DNA of 64,000 nucleotides. Source: Flavobacterium sp. GTDB lineage: Bacteria > Bacteroidota > Bacteroidia > Flavobacteriales > Flavobacteriaceae. Position 1 is the first letter of the stretch. Each line of letters starts with the position of its first letter. The DNA is taken from positions 79,826 through 143,825 of the forward strand of contig JADBYA010000024.1 in NCBI GenBank assembly GCA_020403245.1, written 5' to 3'. Made by a program: the position numbers and the translations under genes. Below the pieces are notes generated by a model that was not told the origin of the DNA, made no database searches, and saw nothing but the letters and a program-made list of their open reading frames with translations. Of this stretch, positions 55,264-64,000 are shown in pieces.

Positions 55264-57006
55264 ATGTCCATTGTAGTAAAAAAAATATGGCACCGAGATG
55301 CCTATAGAATAGCATTATTTTTTGGTTATGATACCGAAAAGATTCGTATTGTTAAAACTATAGGTGGCAAATACAGCAAGACACAATCGTGCTGGTATTT
55401 TGATTATTCCGCTGATGCCTATAGAGAATTAAAAAAACATTTTACTGACCTGAGCATTGAAAATCCAAAAGAACTCCAACAAACGCCTTTGGTGACCGGC
55501 AATAGCCGTGACCTTTCACCCATAGCTCAAAGCGAAAATCAGTTAGATTCGTTGCTTGCGAATAATCCTGAACATAAAGTGGCTGTATTGCCGCTTGCAC
55601 AAAAATTGCGTTTGATATTGCTTGATCCTATTGGAAAGTATTGGGTTTTTAAGATGAATTATCATTATCAAGTTAGCAAATCATTGCTAGCCATCAAAGG
55701 GGTATATTGGAATGGTAATTACAAGTGCTATATGGTGTTGCGGCATCCAAAGGTGAAGGAAGCTGTAGAAGCTTTATTGGAAACTAGTCCGTTTTTTGGG
55801 GAGGATTATCTATCAAAAGAGCCAAACTATAAAGGGGAGCAAATAAGAATAACAGTTCACGAGGAAGATATGAGCTGGATGGAAATTCATATTCCAAAGA
55901 TAGTAGCTATTCATGAAAAATTGAAACGTTTTTCGATGGTGCGCTATAGTAAAGTTAAACATTGTTACTTGCTTCCGGCAGCTCCCATGGTATATGAAGC
56001 AGTTCAATTGCAAATGGAACCGTTAGAGGTTTTACTATTGAATGCGTTGCCCAAGGGCTATTTGCAAGCAAAACATTTGCCCAATAAGAAGCGTCTTGAT
56101 TTGAGTGCTACCAAACAAAGTATGCTCGATCAGGTGCCCGCGGAAGGAGAAGAGCCGTTAACCAAAATGCTGAATACTTTGTTGGCATTAAATTATAGTC
56201 ACAGTACCATGCGAAGCTATGCTAGTGCTTTTATTCAATTTTTGCGCTATTTTGAGTTTAAAAACCCTGATACTATTTCACAACAGGAGATTGTTGCCTA
56301 TTTGGGTTCGCTTATGGAGCGTGGTTTGTCGGCAAGTTCGGGTCATAGCATGGTGAATGGGTTGCAGTTTTATTATCAGCAGGTATTGCAGTTGCGCGGT
56401 TTTGAGTTTAAATTGCCTCGCCCAAAAAAGGAAAAGAAGCTACCCACGGTGCTAACCATGGATGAATGTTTGCGAATTTTTCAGATGGTGGATAATCCAA
56501 AACACAAGTTATTACTTTTGGTGGGTTATGGTGCTGGGTTGCGGGTGAGTGAAATTGTGACTTTGCAGTGGCAAGATGTGTTGTTTGACGAGCATAAAAT
56601 TCATATCAAAAATGCCAAAGGAAAGAAGGATCGAATGGTGATGCTGCCCTACTCTATTGTGCAGTCGTTAAAAATATATAAGGATTTGTATAAGGGGAAG
56701 CATTATGTTTTTGAAGGGCAGTTTGCTGGTGAGCCCTATAGTACAAGGAGCGTACAAGAGGTGATGCGGGAAGCATTAAAGAAAAGCGGGTTGGAAAAAA
56801 AGGCAACCGTACACACCTTGCGACATTCATTTGCGACCCATTTGCTTGAAAATGGCACTGATATTCGTTATATTCAGCAGTTTTTGGGTCACTCCAGCAT
56901 CAAGACAACAACTGTTTATACTCATTTGACCAAGGCGGCAGTAGATAAAATTCAAAGCCCACTGGACCGCATGGTGGATTTAAAGAATAAGAAAAAACTT
57001 GAATAA
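55264..57006 (+). CDS. Tyrosine recombinase with three N-terminal repeat domains
   Basis: The C-terminal ~290 residues are a XerC/IntI-like tyrosine recombinase: SAM-like core-binding domain (~290-380), then Arg in GAGLRVSEIVTL near 424, Lys in KGKKDRMVMLP, HTLRHSF near 517, LGHSS near 541 and nucleophile Tyr in TTTVYTHL near 551; the tail KIQSPLDRM is like IntI. The IntI-specific extra helix between motifs is absent. The first ~260 residues hold three repeats (about 4-64, 110-172, 190-258), each with R-x-hydrophobic...Y...W-aromatic...F; they recall the HARP fold of annealing helicases by pattern. It may act on the hairpins nearby. Confidence 0.88.
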   Translation: MSIVVKKIWHRDAYRIALFFGYDTEKIRIVKTIGGKYSKTQSCWYFDYSADAYRELKKHFTDLSIENPKELQQTPLVTGNSRDLSPIAQSENQLDSLLANNPEHKVAVLPLAQKLRLILLDPIGKYWVFKMNYHYQVSKSLLAIKGVYWNGNYKCYMVLRHPKVKEAVEALLETSPFFGEDYLSKEPNYKGEQIRITVHEEDMSWMEIHIPKIVAIHEKLKRFSMVRYSKVKHCYLLPAAPMVYEAVQLQMEPLEVLLLNALPKGYLQAKHLPNKKRLDLSATKQSMLDQVPAEGEEPLTKMLNTLLALNYSHSTMRSYASAFIQFLRYFEFKNPDTISQQEIVAYLGSLMERGLSASSGHSMVNGLQFYYQQVLQLRGFEFKLPRPKKEKKLPTVLTMDECLRIFQMVDNPKHKLLLLVGYGAGLRVSEIVTLQWQDVLFDEHKIHIKNAKGKKDRMVMLPYSIVQSLKIYKDLYKGKHYVFEGQFAGEPYSTRSVQEVMREALKKSGLEKKATVHTLRHSFATHLLENGTDIRYIQQFLGHSSIKTTTVYTHLTKAAVDKIQSPLDRMVDLKNKKKLE

Positions 57007-57360
57007 TGACTTGTTTATATTAAAAAAGTTGCATAACCTTGCGTATATTTACTAGTTACCACCAATGCTAAAAAGACATATGATACAGCAAGACAATGAC
57101 TAAAAATGGACTCGACATACAGACCATATCGACCAAGCGGACAGACTTTCAAACTGACCGTGTTTTGTTATTGGGACAGGTGACAGAAAAGAAAGAAAAA
57201 GCCAACCCTTCGCATTTTTTAAAATTTCTTTTAGCCAGCCGCACAAACGGCACATTTGGTTTTGCCCAACACACAAGCCAACGCTTCGCAAAACCAAAAG
57301 AGCCGTTTTTTTGCCAACGCACTAACAAAAAGCCGTATTTTAACCGACAGAATTTGAATT
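57007..57360. other. Junction between recombinase and RM operon
   Basis: This 354-bp gap carries the hairpin at 57245-57308. The ORF at 57096-57374 runs across it and looks like translated repeat. The AT-rich stretch after the recombinase (TTGCATAACCTTGCGTATAT region, 57030) may hold its attachment site, but no core site could be defined. Confidence 0.4.
57245..57308 (+). repeat. Imperfect hairpin, left boundary of RM operon (attC-like)
   Basis: Arms AAACGGCACATTTGGTTTTGC (57245-57265) and its partner at 57288-57308 pair at 18 of 21 positions around a 22-nt loop. GGCACATTTG in the left arm faces CAAAAGAGCC in the right. The same bubble occurs at 63531-63598. GCCAACGC follows the hairpin in both places. 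Confidence 0.75.
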
Positions 57361-59205
57361 ATGAAAATAGTTAGCTTAACACTAGAAAACTTTAGAAGCT
57401 ACAGAGCACCTGTGACAATTTCATTCAATGACCTTACAGTCTTGATTGGGAAAAATGATATTGGCAAATCTTCTGTATTAGAAGCACTTGATATATTTTT
57501 TGAGAATAGAAAAATTGACTCGGATGATATTAACATTGAAGCAAAAGCAATCGGAGAAACAGCAAAACTAACAGTTGTATTTTCTAATCTTCCAGATGAA
57601 ATAGATTTAGATGCTGGTGCAAAGACAAACCTTAATGATGAATATCTTTTAAATGCGGAAGGACTTTTAGAAATAAAGAAAGATTTTACAAGCCTCACAA
57701 AGCCCAAGACTTTTATCATATGCAATCATCCATCAAACGAAAATGCAAATGACTTGCTTTCATTAAAAATCAAGGAACTACAAGGGCGAATTAAAGAACT
57801 TAAAATTGAAGGCGACTTTAAAGCAAGTGTAAAAAATGAAATTAGAAAAGCAATTTGGCAATCATTTGGTGCTACGTTAACATTTGCTAATACCGAATTA
57901 GAAATAAGTCAAGAAGGAGTAAAAGATGTTTGGGACAAATTAACTCCGTTGCTTCCATTATTTGCATTATTCCAGTCAGACAGAAAGAATGACGAAAAGG
58001 ATAAAGAAATTCAAGACCCTTTAAAAGTTGCAGCCGAACAAGCTTTAAAAAAACATCTAGTTGCTTTAAATGCCATCAAAAAACAGGTTGAAGATGAAAT
58101 AGCTGAAATTGCCAACTTGACAATTGACAAACTCAAAGAAATGAACGAAGAAGTTGCAAAGCAACTGAAACCTCATTTCGCACCTGAATTAAAATGGGCT
58201 GACTTATTTAAACCGACACTTACGAGTGATGATGTTCCAATGAACAAACGTGGTAGCGGAGTAAGAAGACTTTTATTAATAAATTTTTTCAGAGCAGAAG
58301 CCGAAAGAAAAAGACTTGAAAAAAACATTCCAAATGTAATTTACGCAATTGAAGAGCCTGAAACTTCACAGCATCCTGACTGGCAAAAGAAATTAATGGA
58401 TGCATTGAAAGAGCTTGCTGAAAATGGAATTGCCCAAATTATTACAACTACGCATAGCCCATCATTGGCAAGTTTGGTTGAAGTAGAAAATATTCGTTTC
58501 ATTTATAGAGAAGCTGGAGTTAACAAAATTGAAAACGGTCACAATGACAACCTTGATACAATTGCCAATACTTTAGGTGTTTTACCATCTTTACAGAAGG
58601 AACCCGAAGAAGTAAAGGTATTTCTGTGTTTAGAAGGCCCCACAGATATTGAGTTTTTCAATAAAGTATCACCTCTATTTGGAATTGATTTGATAAATGA
58701 CAACCGTATTGTAGCGGTAAGTTTAGGTGGCGGAACACTGGGGCAATGGGTAACAAATAATTACTTAAAGAAATTGAACAAACAAGAAGTTCACATTTAC
58801 GACCGTGACGTAGATGCAAAATATCAACCTTTTGTGGACGAAGTAAATAACAGGGGCTTAGACCATTTTGCGACACTTACACAAAAGCGTGAAATAGAAA
58901 ACTACTTTCACGAAAGCATTGTAATTCCAAGTTTTAATACTCATGATGGTTTTACAATAGCAATTACAATAGATGACAATTCTGACATACCAGAATTAAT
59001 TGCCGAAGCAAGGCACAATCAAAGGCATCCTGCTAATCCTTGGGCATCACAACCATCACGTTATAAAGAAAAGTGTATGGGTTTCGTTAAAAAGCATTTG
59101 AATACCCAAACGGCAGGAAGCATGACAATAGCTGTTTTACAGCAAAGAAATGCCTTTGATGAAGTAAATAACTGGTTTGAAGAAATTAAGAAACGATTGA
59201 ATTAA
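57361..59205 (+). CDS. OLD-family ATP-dependent endonuclease (AAA-TOPRIM)
   Basis: This 614-residue protein opens with an ABC-type ATPase: Walker A GKNDIGKSS (30-38), then AIEEPETSQHPDWQ near 327 as Walker B/signature. A TOPRIM nuclease domain follows (FLCLEGPTDIEFF near 421 and HIYDRDVD near 477). OLD proteins cut DNA under ATP control; GajA of Gabija is one. No UvrD helicase lies nearby, so it is not Gabija. Only 3 bp separate it from the type III mod gene, so it is the first gene of the RM operon and likely works with it. Confidence 0.9.
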   Translation: MKIVSLTLENFRSYRAPVTISFNDLTVLIGKNDIGKSSVLEALDIFFENRKIDSDDINIEAKAIGETAKLTVVFSNLPDEIDLDAGAKTNLNDEYLLNAEGLLEIKKDFTSLTKPKTFIICNHPSNENANDLLSLKIKELQGRIKELKIEGDFKASVKNEIRKAIWQSFGATLTFANTELEISQEGVKDVWDKLTPLLPLFALFQSDRKNDEKDKEIQDPLKVAAEQALKKHLVALNAIKKQVEDEIAEIANLTIDKLKEMNEEVAKQLKPHFAPELKWADLFKPTLTSDDVPMNKRGSGVRRLLLINFFRAEAERKRLEKNIPNVIYAIEEPETSQHPDWQKKLMDALKELAENGIAQIITTTHSPSLASLVEVENIRFIYREAGVNKIENGHNDNLDTIANTLGVLPSLQKEPEEVKVFLCLEGPTDIEFFNKVSPLFGIDLINDNRIVAVSLGGGTLGQWVTNNYLKKLNKQEVHIYDRDVDAKYQPFVDEVNNRGLDHFATLTQKREIENYFHESIVIPSFNTHDGFTIAITIDDNSDIPELIAEARHNQRHPANPWASQPSRYKEKCMGFVKKHLNTQTAGSMTIAVLQQRNAFDEVNNWFEEIKKRLN

Positions 59206-59208
59206 GAC

Positions 59209-60903
59209 ATGCCAACATTACACTGGATAGGAAAAGATAAAGTTATCAATCATCACATGGATGTTCCGTTTAAGGTATTGGAACACTCCTACGGCTTTGA
59301 CAACGGAACACAGACAGACCAAGAAACCAATAGCGGAAACAAAATTATACATGGCGACAACCTCGAAGCTCTGAAAGCCCTTTTGCCTGAATACGAAGGA
59401 AAAGTAAAGTGCATTTACATAGACCCGCCATACAACACAGGAAACGAAGCTTGGGTGTATAACGACAACGTGAACGACCCGAAAATTAAAAAGTGGCTCG
59501 GACAAGTGGTAGGGAAAGAAAGCGAAGACCTAAGCCGACATGACAAATGGCTTTGCATGATGTATCCACGATTAAAATTGCTTCACAAATTACTTTCAGA
59601 AGATGGTGTAATATTCGTTTCAATTGATGAAAATGAAGTTTCTAACCTTCGACTTTTAATGGATGAAATATTTGGTGCTGGAAATTTTATTGAGCAGTTA
59701 GTTTGGAATAAAAGAGTTCCGAAGAATGATAAATACATTGGCAATATTCACGAGTATGTGTTGCTTTTTGTAAAAAATAAAAGTGTTGGACACAAATTTA
59801 CCCAGAGAAAAGAAGGCATTCCAGAAATCAACGATTTAGTTGCAAATCTAAAACGCAAGAAAGTTCCAATTCCTAAAGCTGAAATTGAAGTTAAAAATCT
59901 CTATAAGAAAAATGCTTATGACAGGGGAATTACATTGTATAATTCACTAGATGAAAATTATAAGCTTTGGGGTAAAATAAATGTCAGTTGGCCTAATGGA
60001 CAAACATTTGGTCCACGCTACGATGTGCTACACCCAAAAACAAAAAAACCTTGCAAAGTTCCTGAAAGGGGTTGGCGATGGACAAAGGACACTTTCGATT
60101 CTCTATTAGATTACGAGAACATAAAAGAACTTCATGATGGTAGTTTCGTTTGTGGTAAAATTTGGTTTGCTAAAGATGAAAATACTCAGCCAAGCTCAAT
60201 AAAATATTTAGAAGAAGTTTCAGACTTTCTACTGCGTTCAATCATAAGCACAAAAAGCGAAGGCGGAGTTTCGTTAAAAGAGTTAACTGACGAAAGATTT
60301 GACTACCCAAAACCTATTGATTTAATTGAAATATTACTGAGTTCATTTGATACGACTAACGCAATAATTTTAGACTCATTTGCTGGTTCAGGGACAACTG
60401 CACAGGTTGTATTAAATCTTAACAAAAATGACAACGGAAACAGGAAATTCATTTTAGTTGAAATGGATGAATACTCCGAGAAGGTTACTGCCGAGAGAGT
60501 AAAACGAGTAATCAAAGGTTACGGAACAACCGAAGGAACAGGCGGAAGTTTTGATTTTTACGAGTTGGGGCAACCCATGTTTTTGGAAGATGGCAATTTG
60601 AATGAGTTGGTAGGCGTTGAGAAAATTCGCCAATACGTTTACTACACCGAAACCAAAACACCATTAACCCAAACCAAACACAAAGACAATAAACATTTCT
60701 TGGGTAAGTACAATGATACAGCGTATTACTTCCATTACGAGCAAGATGAAGTAACCACCTTAGACCATGCTTTTTTAGCCACCATGAAAACCAAAGCCGA
60801 GCAATATGTAATCTATGCAGACAACTGTTTGCTCACCAAGGATTTTATGACGAAGTACAATATCATTTTCAAAAAAATACCAAGAGATATAACAAGATTT
60901 TAA
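59209..60903 (+). CDS. mod: Type III RM methyltransferase subunit (Mod)
   Basis: The 564-residue N6-adenine methyltransferase has motif IV first (YIDPPYNTGNEAW near 72) and motif I last (DSFAGSGTTAQVV near 388), the beta-class order of type III Mod proteins. Between them lies the variable target-recognition domain (about 190-340). It methylates one strand of an asymmetric site. It is 3 bp after the OLD gene and 3 bp before res. Confidence 0.93.
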   Translation: MPTLHWIGKDKVINHHMDVPFKVLEHSYGFDNGTQTDQETNSGNKIIHGDNLEALKALLPEYEGKVKCIYIDPPYNTGNEAWVYNDNVNDPKIKKWLGQVVGKESEDLSRHDKWLCMMYPRLKLLHKLLSEDGVIFVSIDENEVSNLRLLMDEIFGAGNFIEQLVWNKRVPKNDKYIGNIHEYVLLFVKNKSVGHKFTQRKEGIPEINDLVANLKRKKVPIPKAEIEVKNLYKKNAYDRGITLYNSLDENYKLWGKINVSWPNGQTFGPRYDVLHPKTKKPCKVPERGWRWTKDTFDSLLDYENIKELHDGSFVCGKIWFAKDENTQPSSIKYLEEVSDFLLRSIISTKSEGGVSLKELTDERFDYPKPIDLIEILLSSFDTTNAIILDSFAGSGTTAQVVLNLNKNDNGNRKFILVEMDEYSEKVTAERVKRVIKGYGTTEGTGGSFDFYELGQPMFLEDGNLNELVGVEKIRQYVYYTETKTPLTQTKHKDNKHFLGKYNDTAYYFHYEQDEVTTLDHAFLATMKTKAEQYVIYADNCLLTKDFMTKYNIIFKKIPRDITRF

Positions 60904-60906
60904 GCG

Positions 60907-63522
60907 ATGGAATTAAAACCATATCAACAACAAGTAATCAACGACCTTGCACTGTTTTTGGAAAACATACAGGAAACCAAAGACGTGAAAGACGCATTTT
61001 ATAATTTTTGGTCAAAGCACCCAAGAACACCACTATTTCCGTATTCAGGCACAGCCATTGAACCCTACAAAAACAATGTTCCCCGTGTTCCGCATATTTG
61101 TGTAAAAGTGCCAACGGCAGGCGGAAAAACGTTTATTGCCTGCAATGCCATTAAAACCATTTTTGATGCCTTTGCCTATGACAAACCCAAAGCAGTTGTT
61201 TGGTTGGTTCCGTCCATTACGATTTTAGACCAAACCATTAAAAATCTTAAAGACACCAATCACCCTTACCGCCAAAAAATCAATTCTCATTTCGGCAACA
61301 AGGTTGAAGTGTTTGACAAAGCAGAACTATTGCAGGGAAGCGGATTTAACGCCACTTCGGTAAAAGAGCAGTTGAATATTTTTGTATTGAGTTTTGACAG
61401 CATACGTACCGCCAATAAAGAAGGCAGAAAAGTATTTGAGCAAAACGGTTCATTGCAATCATTTGAAGCCTTGTTGGGCAAAGACGAAGAAATTTCGTTG
61501 ATGAAAGTGATGCAATACTTAAACCCGATGATAGTGGTGGACGAAAGCCACAACGCAGAAACGGATTTAAGTGTAGATATGCTCAAGGAGTTTAATCCTT
61601 GTTTCATTCTTGACTTGACTGCAACGCCAAGGAAAAACAGTAACATCATCAGCTTTATTGATGCGTTGGAGTTGAAAAAGGAAAACATGGTGAAACTGCC
61701 TGTTATTGTTTACAATCATCAGGATAAAACAGAAGTAATCAATTCGGCCTTGCAACTTCAAAAACGCTTGGAGCTGCAAGCCATTGATGAAGAAAAGAAA
61801 GGCGGCAAATACATTCGTCCTATTGTGTTGTTTCAGGCACAACCCAAAAACGGAAAAGACTTTTTGAACGAAGAAGAAGAAAAATCAAACGTTCAGAAAC
61901 TGAAAGAAAAGCTCATTGAGTTGAAAATTTCTGCCGAACAAATCAAAATAAAAACCGCAAACATCAATGAAATAAAAGGCATTGACTTAATGAGTAAAGA
62001 CTGTGAAGTCCGTTATATCATTACCATAAACGCACTAAAAGAAGGTTGGGACTGTCCGTTTGCTTACATCTTGGCTTCATTGGCAGACAAGAGTTCAGCC
62101 GTTGATGTGGAGCAGATTTTAGGCAGGGTTTTACGCCAGCCGTATGTAATGAAACATAATTTTCCGTTGCTCAATTTGAGTTATGTATTAACGGCATCTT
62201 CAAAATTCCTTGACACCTTAGACAACATTGTAAAAGGACTGAACAAAGCAGGTTTTAGCGATAAGGACTACAAACTTGCCGACCCTGCCATGTTGGAAGA
62301 AGCCAAAAAGCAAGACCCTTTACAACAACTTACTGTTTTCACAACAACCGAAACACCAACAGAAGATATTACTTCAGACATTGACACAACAAGAATTTCA
62401 ATTCCATCAGAAACAGAATTGCCTAATACAACCGTTTCGGAAATTGAAAAAACTGCCATTCAGCAAAATGAAGCATTTGAAAAAACGGTTTCCGAAATGG
62501 AAGCAAACAATTCAACGGCATTGCCAAACGAAATACAACAACTTGTGAAAACATACAGTATTAAAGACATTTTTAGAGAACAGGCAAAACAAATCAATTT
62601 GCCACAATTTTATTTAAAAGTTCCTGCCAACGACTTGTTTGGCAAGAAAGAAGAAGAATTGCCTTTAGAAAAAGAAAATCTTTTAGAAGGTTTTGCTTTG
62701 AGTAAAGCCGACACCAACATCGCATTTGACAGTATTACTTCTGAACTCTACAAAGTTGACTTGGACGAAACCAAAAAAGAACATACGCCAACATTTGTAA
62801 GGCTTGACGGAGAAGTGAAAGAAAGTGTAATGACTTACATTCTTGACCCTTCACGCAAAGACAGCCGAGTAAAGAATTTCACTAAACGACTGATGGACTT
62901 AATCGGTAATATGTTCCCAATTCCTGACAAGGAAATTGAAAAATATATCAACCGAATTTTAGAAGATTTCAAAGATGAGCAATTCAGCGACTTAGCAGCC
63001 AATGAATACACATACAAAGACAAAATCAAGTATAAGATTATTGCACTTTCAGAACAGTTTGCAGAGAAGAAATTCAAAGACTTTTTAGACACCGACAAAG
63101 TATTTATAAAACCATCATTCACGCTACCAAAAAGCATTTCACCAGGCGACACAGCAAAGGACATCACAAAATCGCTTTACGAGAAAGAAGGAAGCATGAA
63201 CGGTTTTGAAGAACGTGTAATCAATGAAATTGGTAACATGACAAACATTGCTTTCTGGACAAGAAATATTGAACGAAAAGGATTTAGAATTAACGGCTTT
63301 GTTAATCATTATCCTGACTTCATCATTCAGACAAAAAGCGGTAAGACTGTTTTATTGGAAACAAAAGGCGACCACTTAGACGCAGAACAGAAAATTAGAC
63401 TTGGTAGCCAATGGGCAAACAAAGCAGGAAATAATTACCGTTACTTCATGGTTTACGAAAGACGGACAGTTGACGGAGCATATAAATTGGAAGATTTTTT
63501 AAACCTCATCAAAGACATTTAG
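60907..63522 (+). CDS. res: Type III RM restriction subunit (Res)
   Basis: This 871-residue protein has a superfamily 2 helicase core: Walker A VPTAGGKTF near 68-76, DESH box VVVDESHNAETD near 210, motif VI-like EQILGRVLRQPYV, and a C-terminal nuclease HYPDFIIQTKSGKTVLLETK near 801-820 (PD...ExK, here E-T-K). Res translocates on DNA and cuts after collision when a site is unmethylated. The nuclease motif is intact. Last gene of the operon; an attC-like hairpin follows within 10 bp. Confidence 0.94.
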   Translation: MELKPYQQQVINDLALFLENIQETKDVKDAFYNFWSKHPRTPLFPYSGTAIEPYKNNVPRVPHICVKVPTAGGKTFIACNAIKTIFDAFAYDKPKAVVWLVPSITILDQTIKNLKDTNHPYRQKINSHFGNKVEVFDKAELLQGSGFNATSVKEQLNIFVLSFDSIRTANKEGRKVFEQNGSLQSFEALLGKDEEISLMKVMQYLNPMIVVDESHNAETDLSVDMLKEFNPCFILDLTATPRKNSNIISFIDALELKKENMVKLPVIVYNHQDKTEVINSALQLQKRLELQAIDEEKKGGKYIRPIVLFQAQPKNGKDFLNEEEEKSNVQKLKEKLIELKISAEQIKIKTANINEIKGIDLMSKDCEVRYIITINALKEGWDCPFAYILASLADKSSAVDVEQILGRVLRQPYVMKHNFPLLNLSYVLTASSKFLDTLDNIVKGLNKAGFSDKDYKLADPAMLEEAKKQDPLQQLTVFTTTETPTEDITSDIDTTRISIPSETELPNTTVSEIEKTAIQQNEAFEKTVSEMEANNSTALPNEIQQLVKTYSIKDIFREQAKQINLPQFYLKVPANDLFGKKEEELPLEKENLLEGFALSKADTNIAFDSITSELYKVDLDETKKEHTPTFVRLDGEVKESVMTYILDPSRKDSRVKNFTKRLMDLIGNMFPIPDKEIEKYINRILEDFKDEQFSDLAANEYTYKDKIKYKIIALSEQFAEKKFKDFLDTDKVFIKPSFTLPKSISPGDTAKDITKSLYEKEGSMNGFEERVINEIGNMTNIAFWTRNIERKGFRINGFVNHYPDFIIQTKSGKTVLLETKGDHLDAEQKIRLGSQWANKAGNNYRYFMVYERRTVDGAYKLEDFLNLIKDI

Positions 63523-63530
63523 CCAACGCA

Positions 63531-63598
63531 TTTGGTGGCACATTTGCAAAACCGCACAAGCCCACACTAAAGCCAAGTGTTGCAAAAGAGCCACCAAG
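63531..63598 (+). repeat. Imperfect hairpin, right boundary of RM operon (attC-like)
   Basis: TTTGGTGGCACATTTGCAA (63531-63549) pairs with 63580-63598 (16 of 19). GGCACATTTG faces CAAAAGAGCC as in the hairpin at 57245, with a smaller inner hairpin ACACT...AGTGT in the loop. Same orientation as the left one, 6286 bp apart. Confidence 0.75.
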
Positions 63599-63717
63599 CC
63601 AACGCAGGAGAAAAAGAAATTTTAAAAAATGCCCCACCGCACGACAAAAGACAATGAAAAACGCAGCAACAAATAGACTGACAAACCATGGCAGACAAGG
63701 AAGCACTGGTGGTAACA

Positions 63718-63829
63718 GGCGTTTGGCTCAATGGCGGGTGAAGTGGTTAATTGAACATTCTACCTCGCATCAACTTTTGTGGTGTATTGACAGTTTTGTG
63801 CTCCGAAATCCGCCACTGCGCCAAGCGCC
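63718..63829 (+). repeat. Further long imperfect inverted repeat
   Basis: GGCGTTTGGCTCAATGGCGG (63718-63737) pairs with CCGCCACTGCGCCAAGCGCC (63810-63829). GC-rich against the flanks. The ORF at 63654-63878 simply translates it. From 63830 to the window end no gene is seen. Confidence 0.6.
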
Positions 63830-64000
63830 AAAACGTCAGGTTATGAAAAAACTCCATTTTCAATACAATTTCACCTAATTAAAAGCTTATAAATAGGTTT
63901 TAAGCCAAGGTGTATTTTGAAGTGTTTTGGTTTGTTCCCAAAATAATTCGATCTAAAAACCGATTTAAATAGGTCGTTTTAATCAAAAACAAGACCTTTC

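Noticed and set aside
55264..57006. True integron integrase IntI
   Set aside because: The extra helix between the Lys and HxxR motifs that defines IntI is missing; only the SPLD tail is similar.
57096..57374. 92-codon ORF before the OLD gene
   Set aside because: It reads through the imperfect hairpin and its composition mirrors the repeat; it overlaps the start of the OLD gene.
57361..59205. Gabija system
   Set aside because: The OLD-type ATPase-nuclease has no UvrD-like GajB partner; it is followed by type III mod and res instead.
63654..63878. 74-codon ORF after res
   Set aside because: It spans the inverted repeat at 63718-63829 and has no recognisable domain; likely translated repeat.

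Overview
The window looks like a Bacteroidota chromosome, most likely Flavobacterium or a close relative in the Flavobacteriaceae. It is AT-rich. Secreted proteins end in type IX secretion (T9SS) sorting domains. Several promoters fit the Bacteroidota pattern TTG-N19-TAnnTTTG, and DUF4293, a Rho with a long insert and a ClpC are all typical of the group. No rRNA, complete tRNA or CRISPR array was seen.

Layout. (1) 1-1478: 3' part of a T9SS-exported delta-60 repeat protein. (2) 2.0-23.3 kb: a defence and accessory island. It holds a HipB/HipA pair behind palindromic operator candidates, then a six-gene + strand run (type IIG restriction-modification enzyme, SIR2-like protein, HerA ATPase, and three poorly known genes with DUF2971-like, PD-(D/E)XK-like and HEPN/ApeA-like features). 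Next, on the minus strand, comes a type II-short-like CBASS (patatin CapV, CD-NTase, E2-like protein with a SEC-C tail), two small proteins and an XRE-ImmA/PIN pair. A gene-poor 2-kb field of long imperfect hairpins follows, then a group of small genes including a four-gene minus-strand cassette. (3) 23.5-55 kb: mostly core genes (dnaK, rho, truA, an ABC exporter, lpdA, gyrA, clpC, a RimB-RimK fusion, hsp20, acs), with a decayed IS3-family element at 26-27.3 kb. Inside this block, at 46.9-52.7 kb, lies a type III polyketide cluster with its own KS, ACP, dehydratase, phosphopantetheinyl transferase, methyltransferase and flavoprotein. It resembles phenolic-lipid or alkylquinone pathways. (4) 55.2-64 kb: a second accessory region. 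A tyrosine recombinase with three N-terminal repeats is followed by a tight operon of an OLD-family nuclease and a type III restriction-modification system. That operon lies between two related imperfect hairpins in direct orientation, about 6.3 kb apart.

How the parts fit. The two accessory regions carry at least five recognisable anti-phage or toxin-antitoxin modules: HipAB, type IIG RM with SIR2-HerA, CBASS, PIN/ImmA, and OLD with type III RM. The most unusual features are the three genes closely linked downstream of SIR2-HerA, and the attC-like hairpins that frame the type III RM operon and also fill 18.3-20.1 kb. The hairpins suggest cassette-style movement beside a XerC/IntI-related recombinase. 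A third feature is a 56-bp tandem repeat in front of lpdA, each complete unit of which encodes a 14-residue mini-ORF. All functions come from motifs read by eye; no database search was possible.
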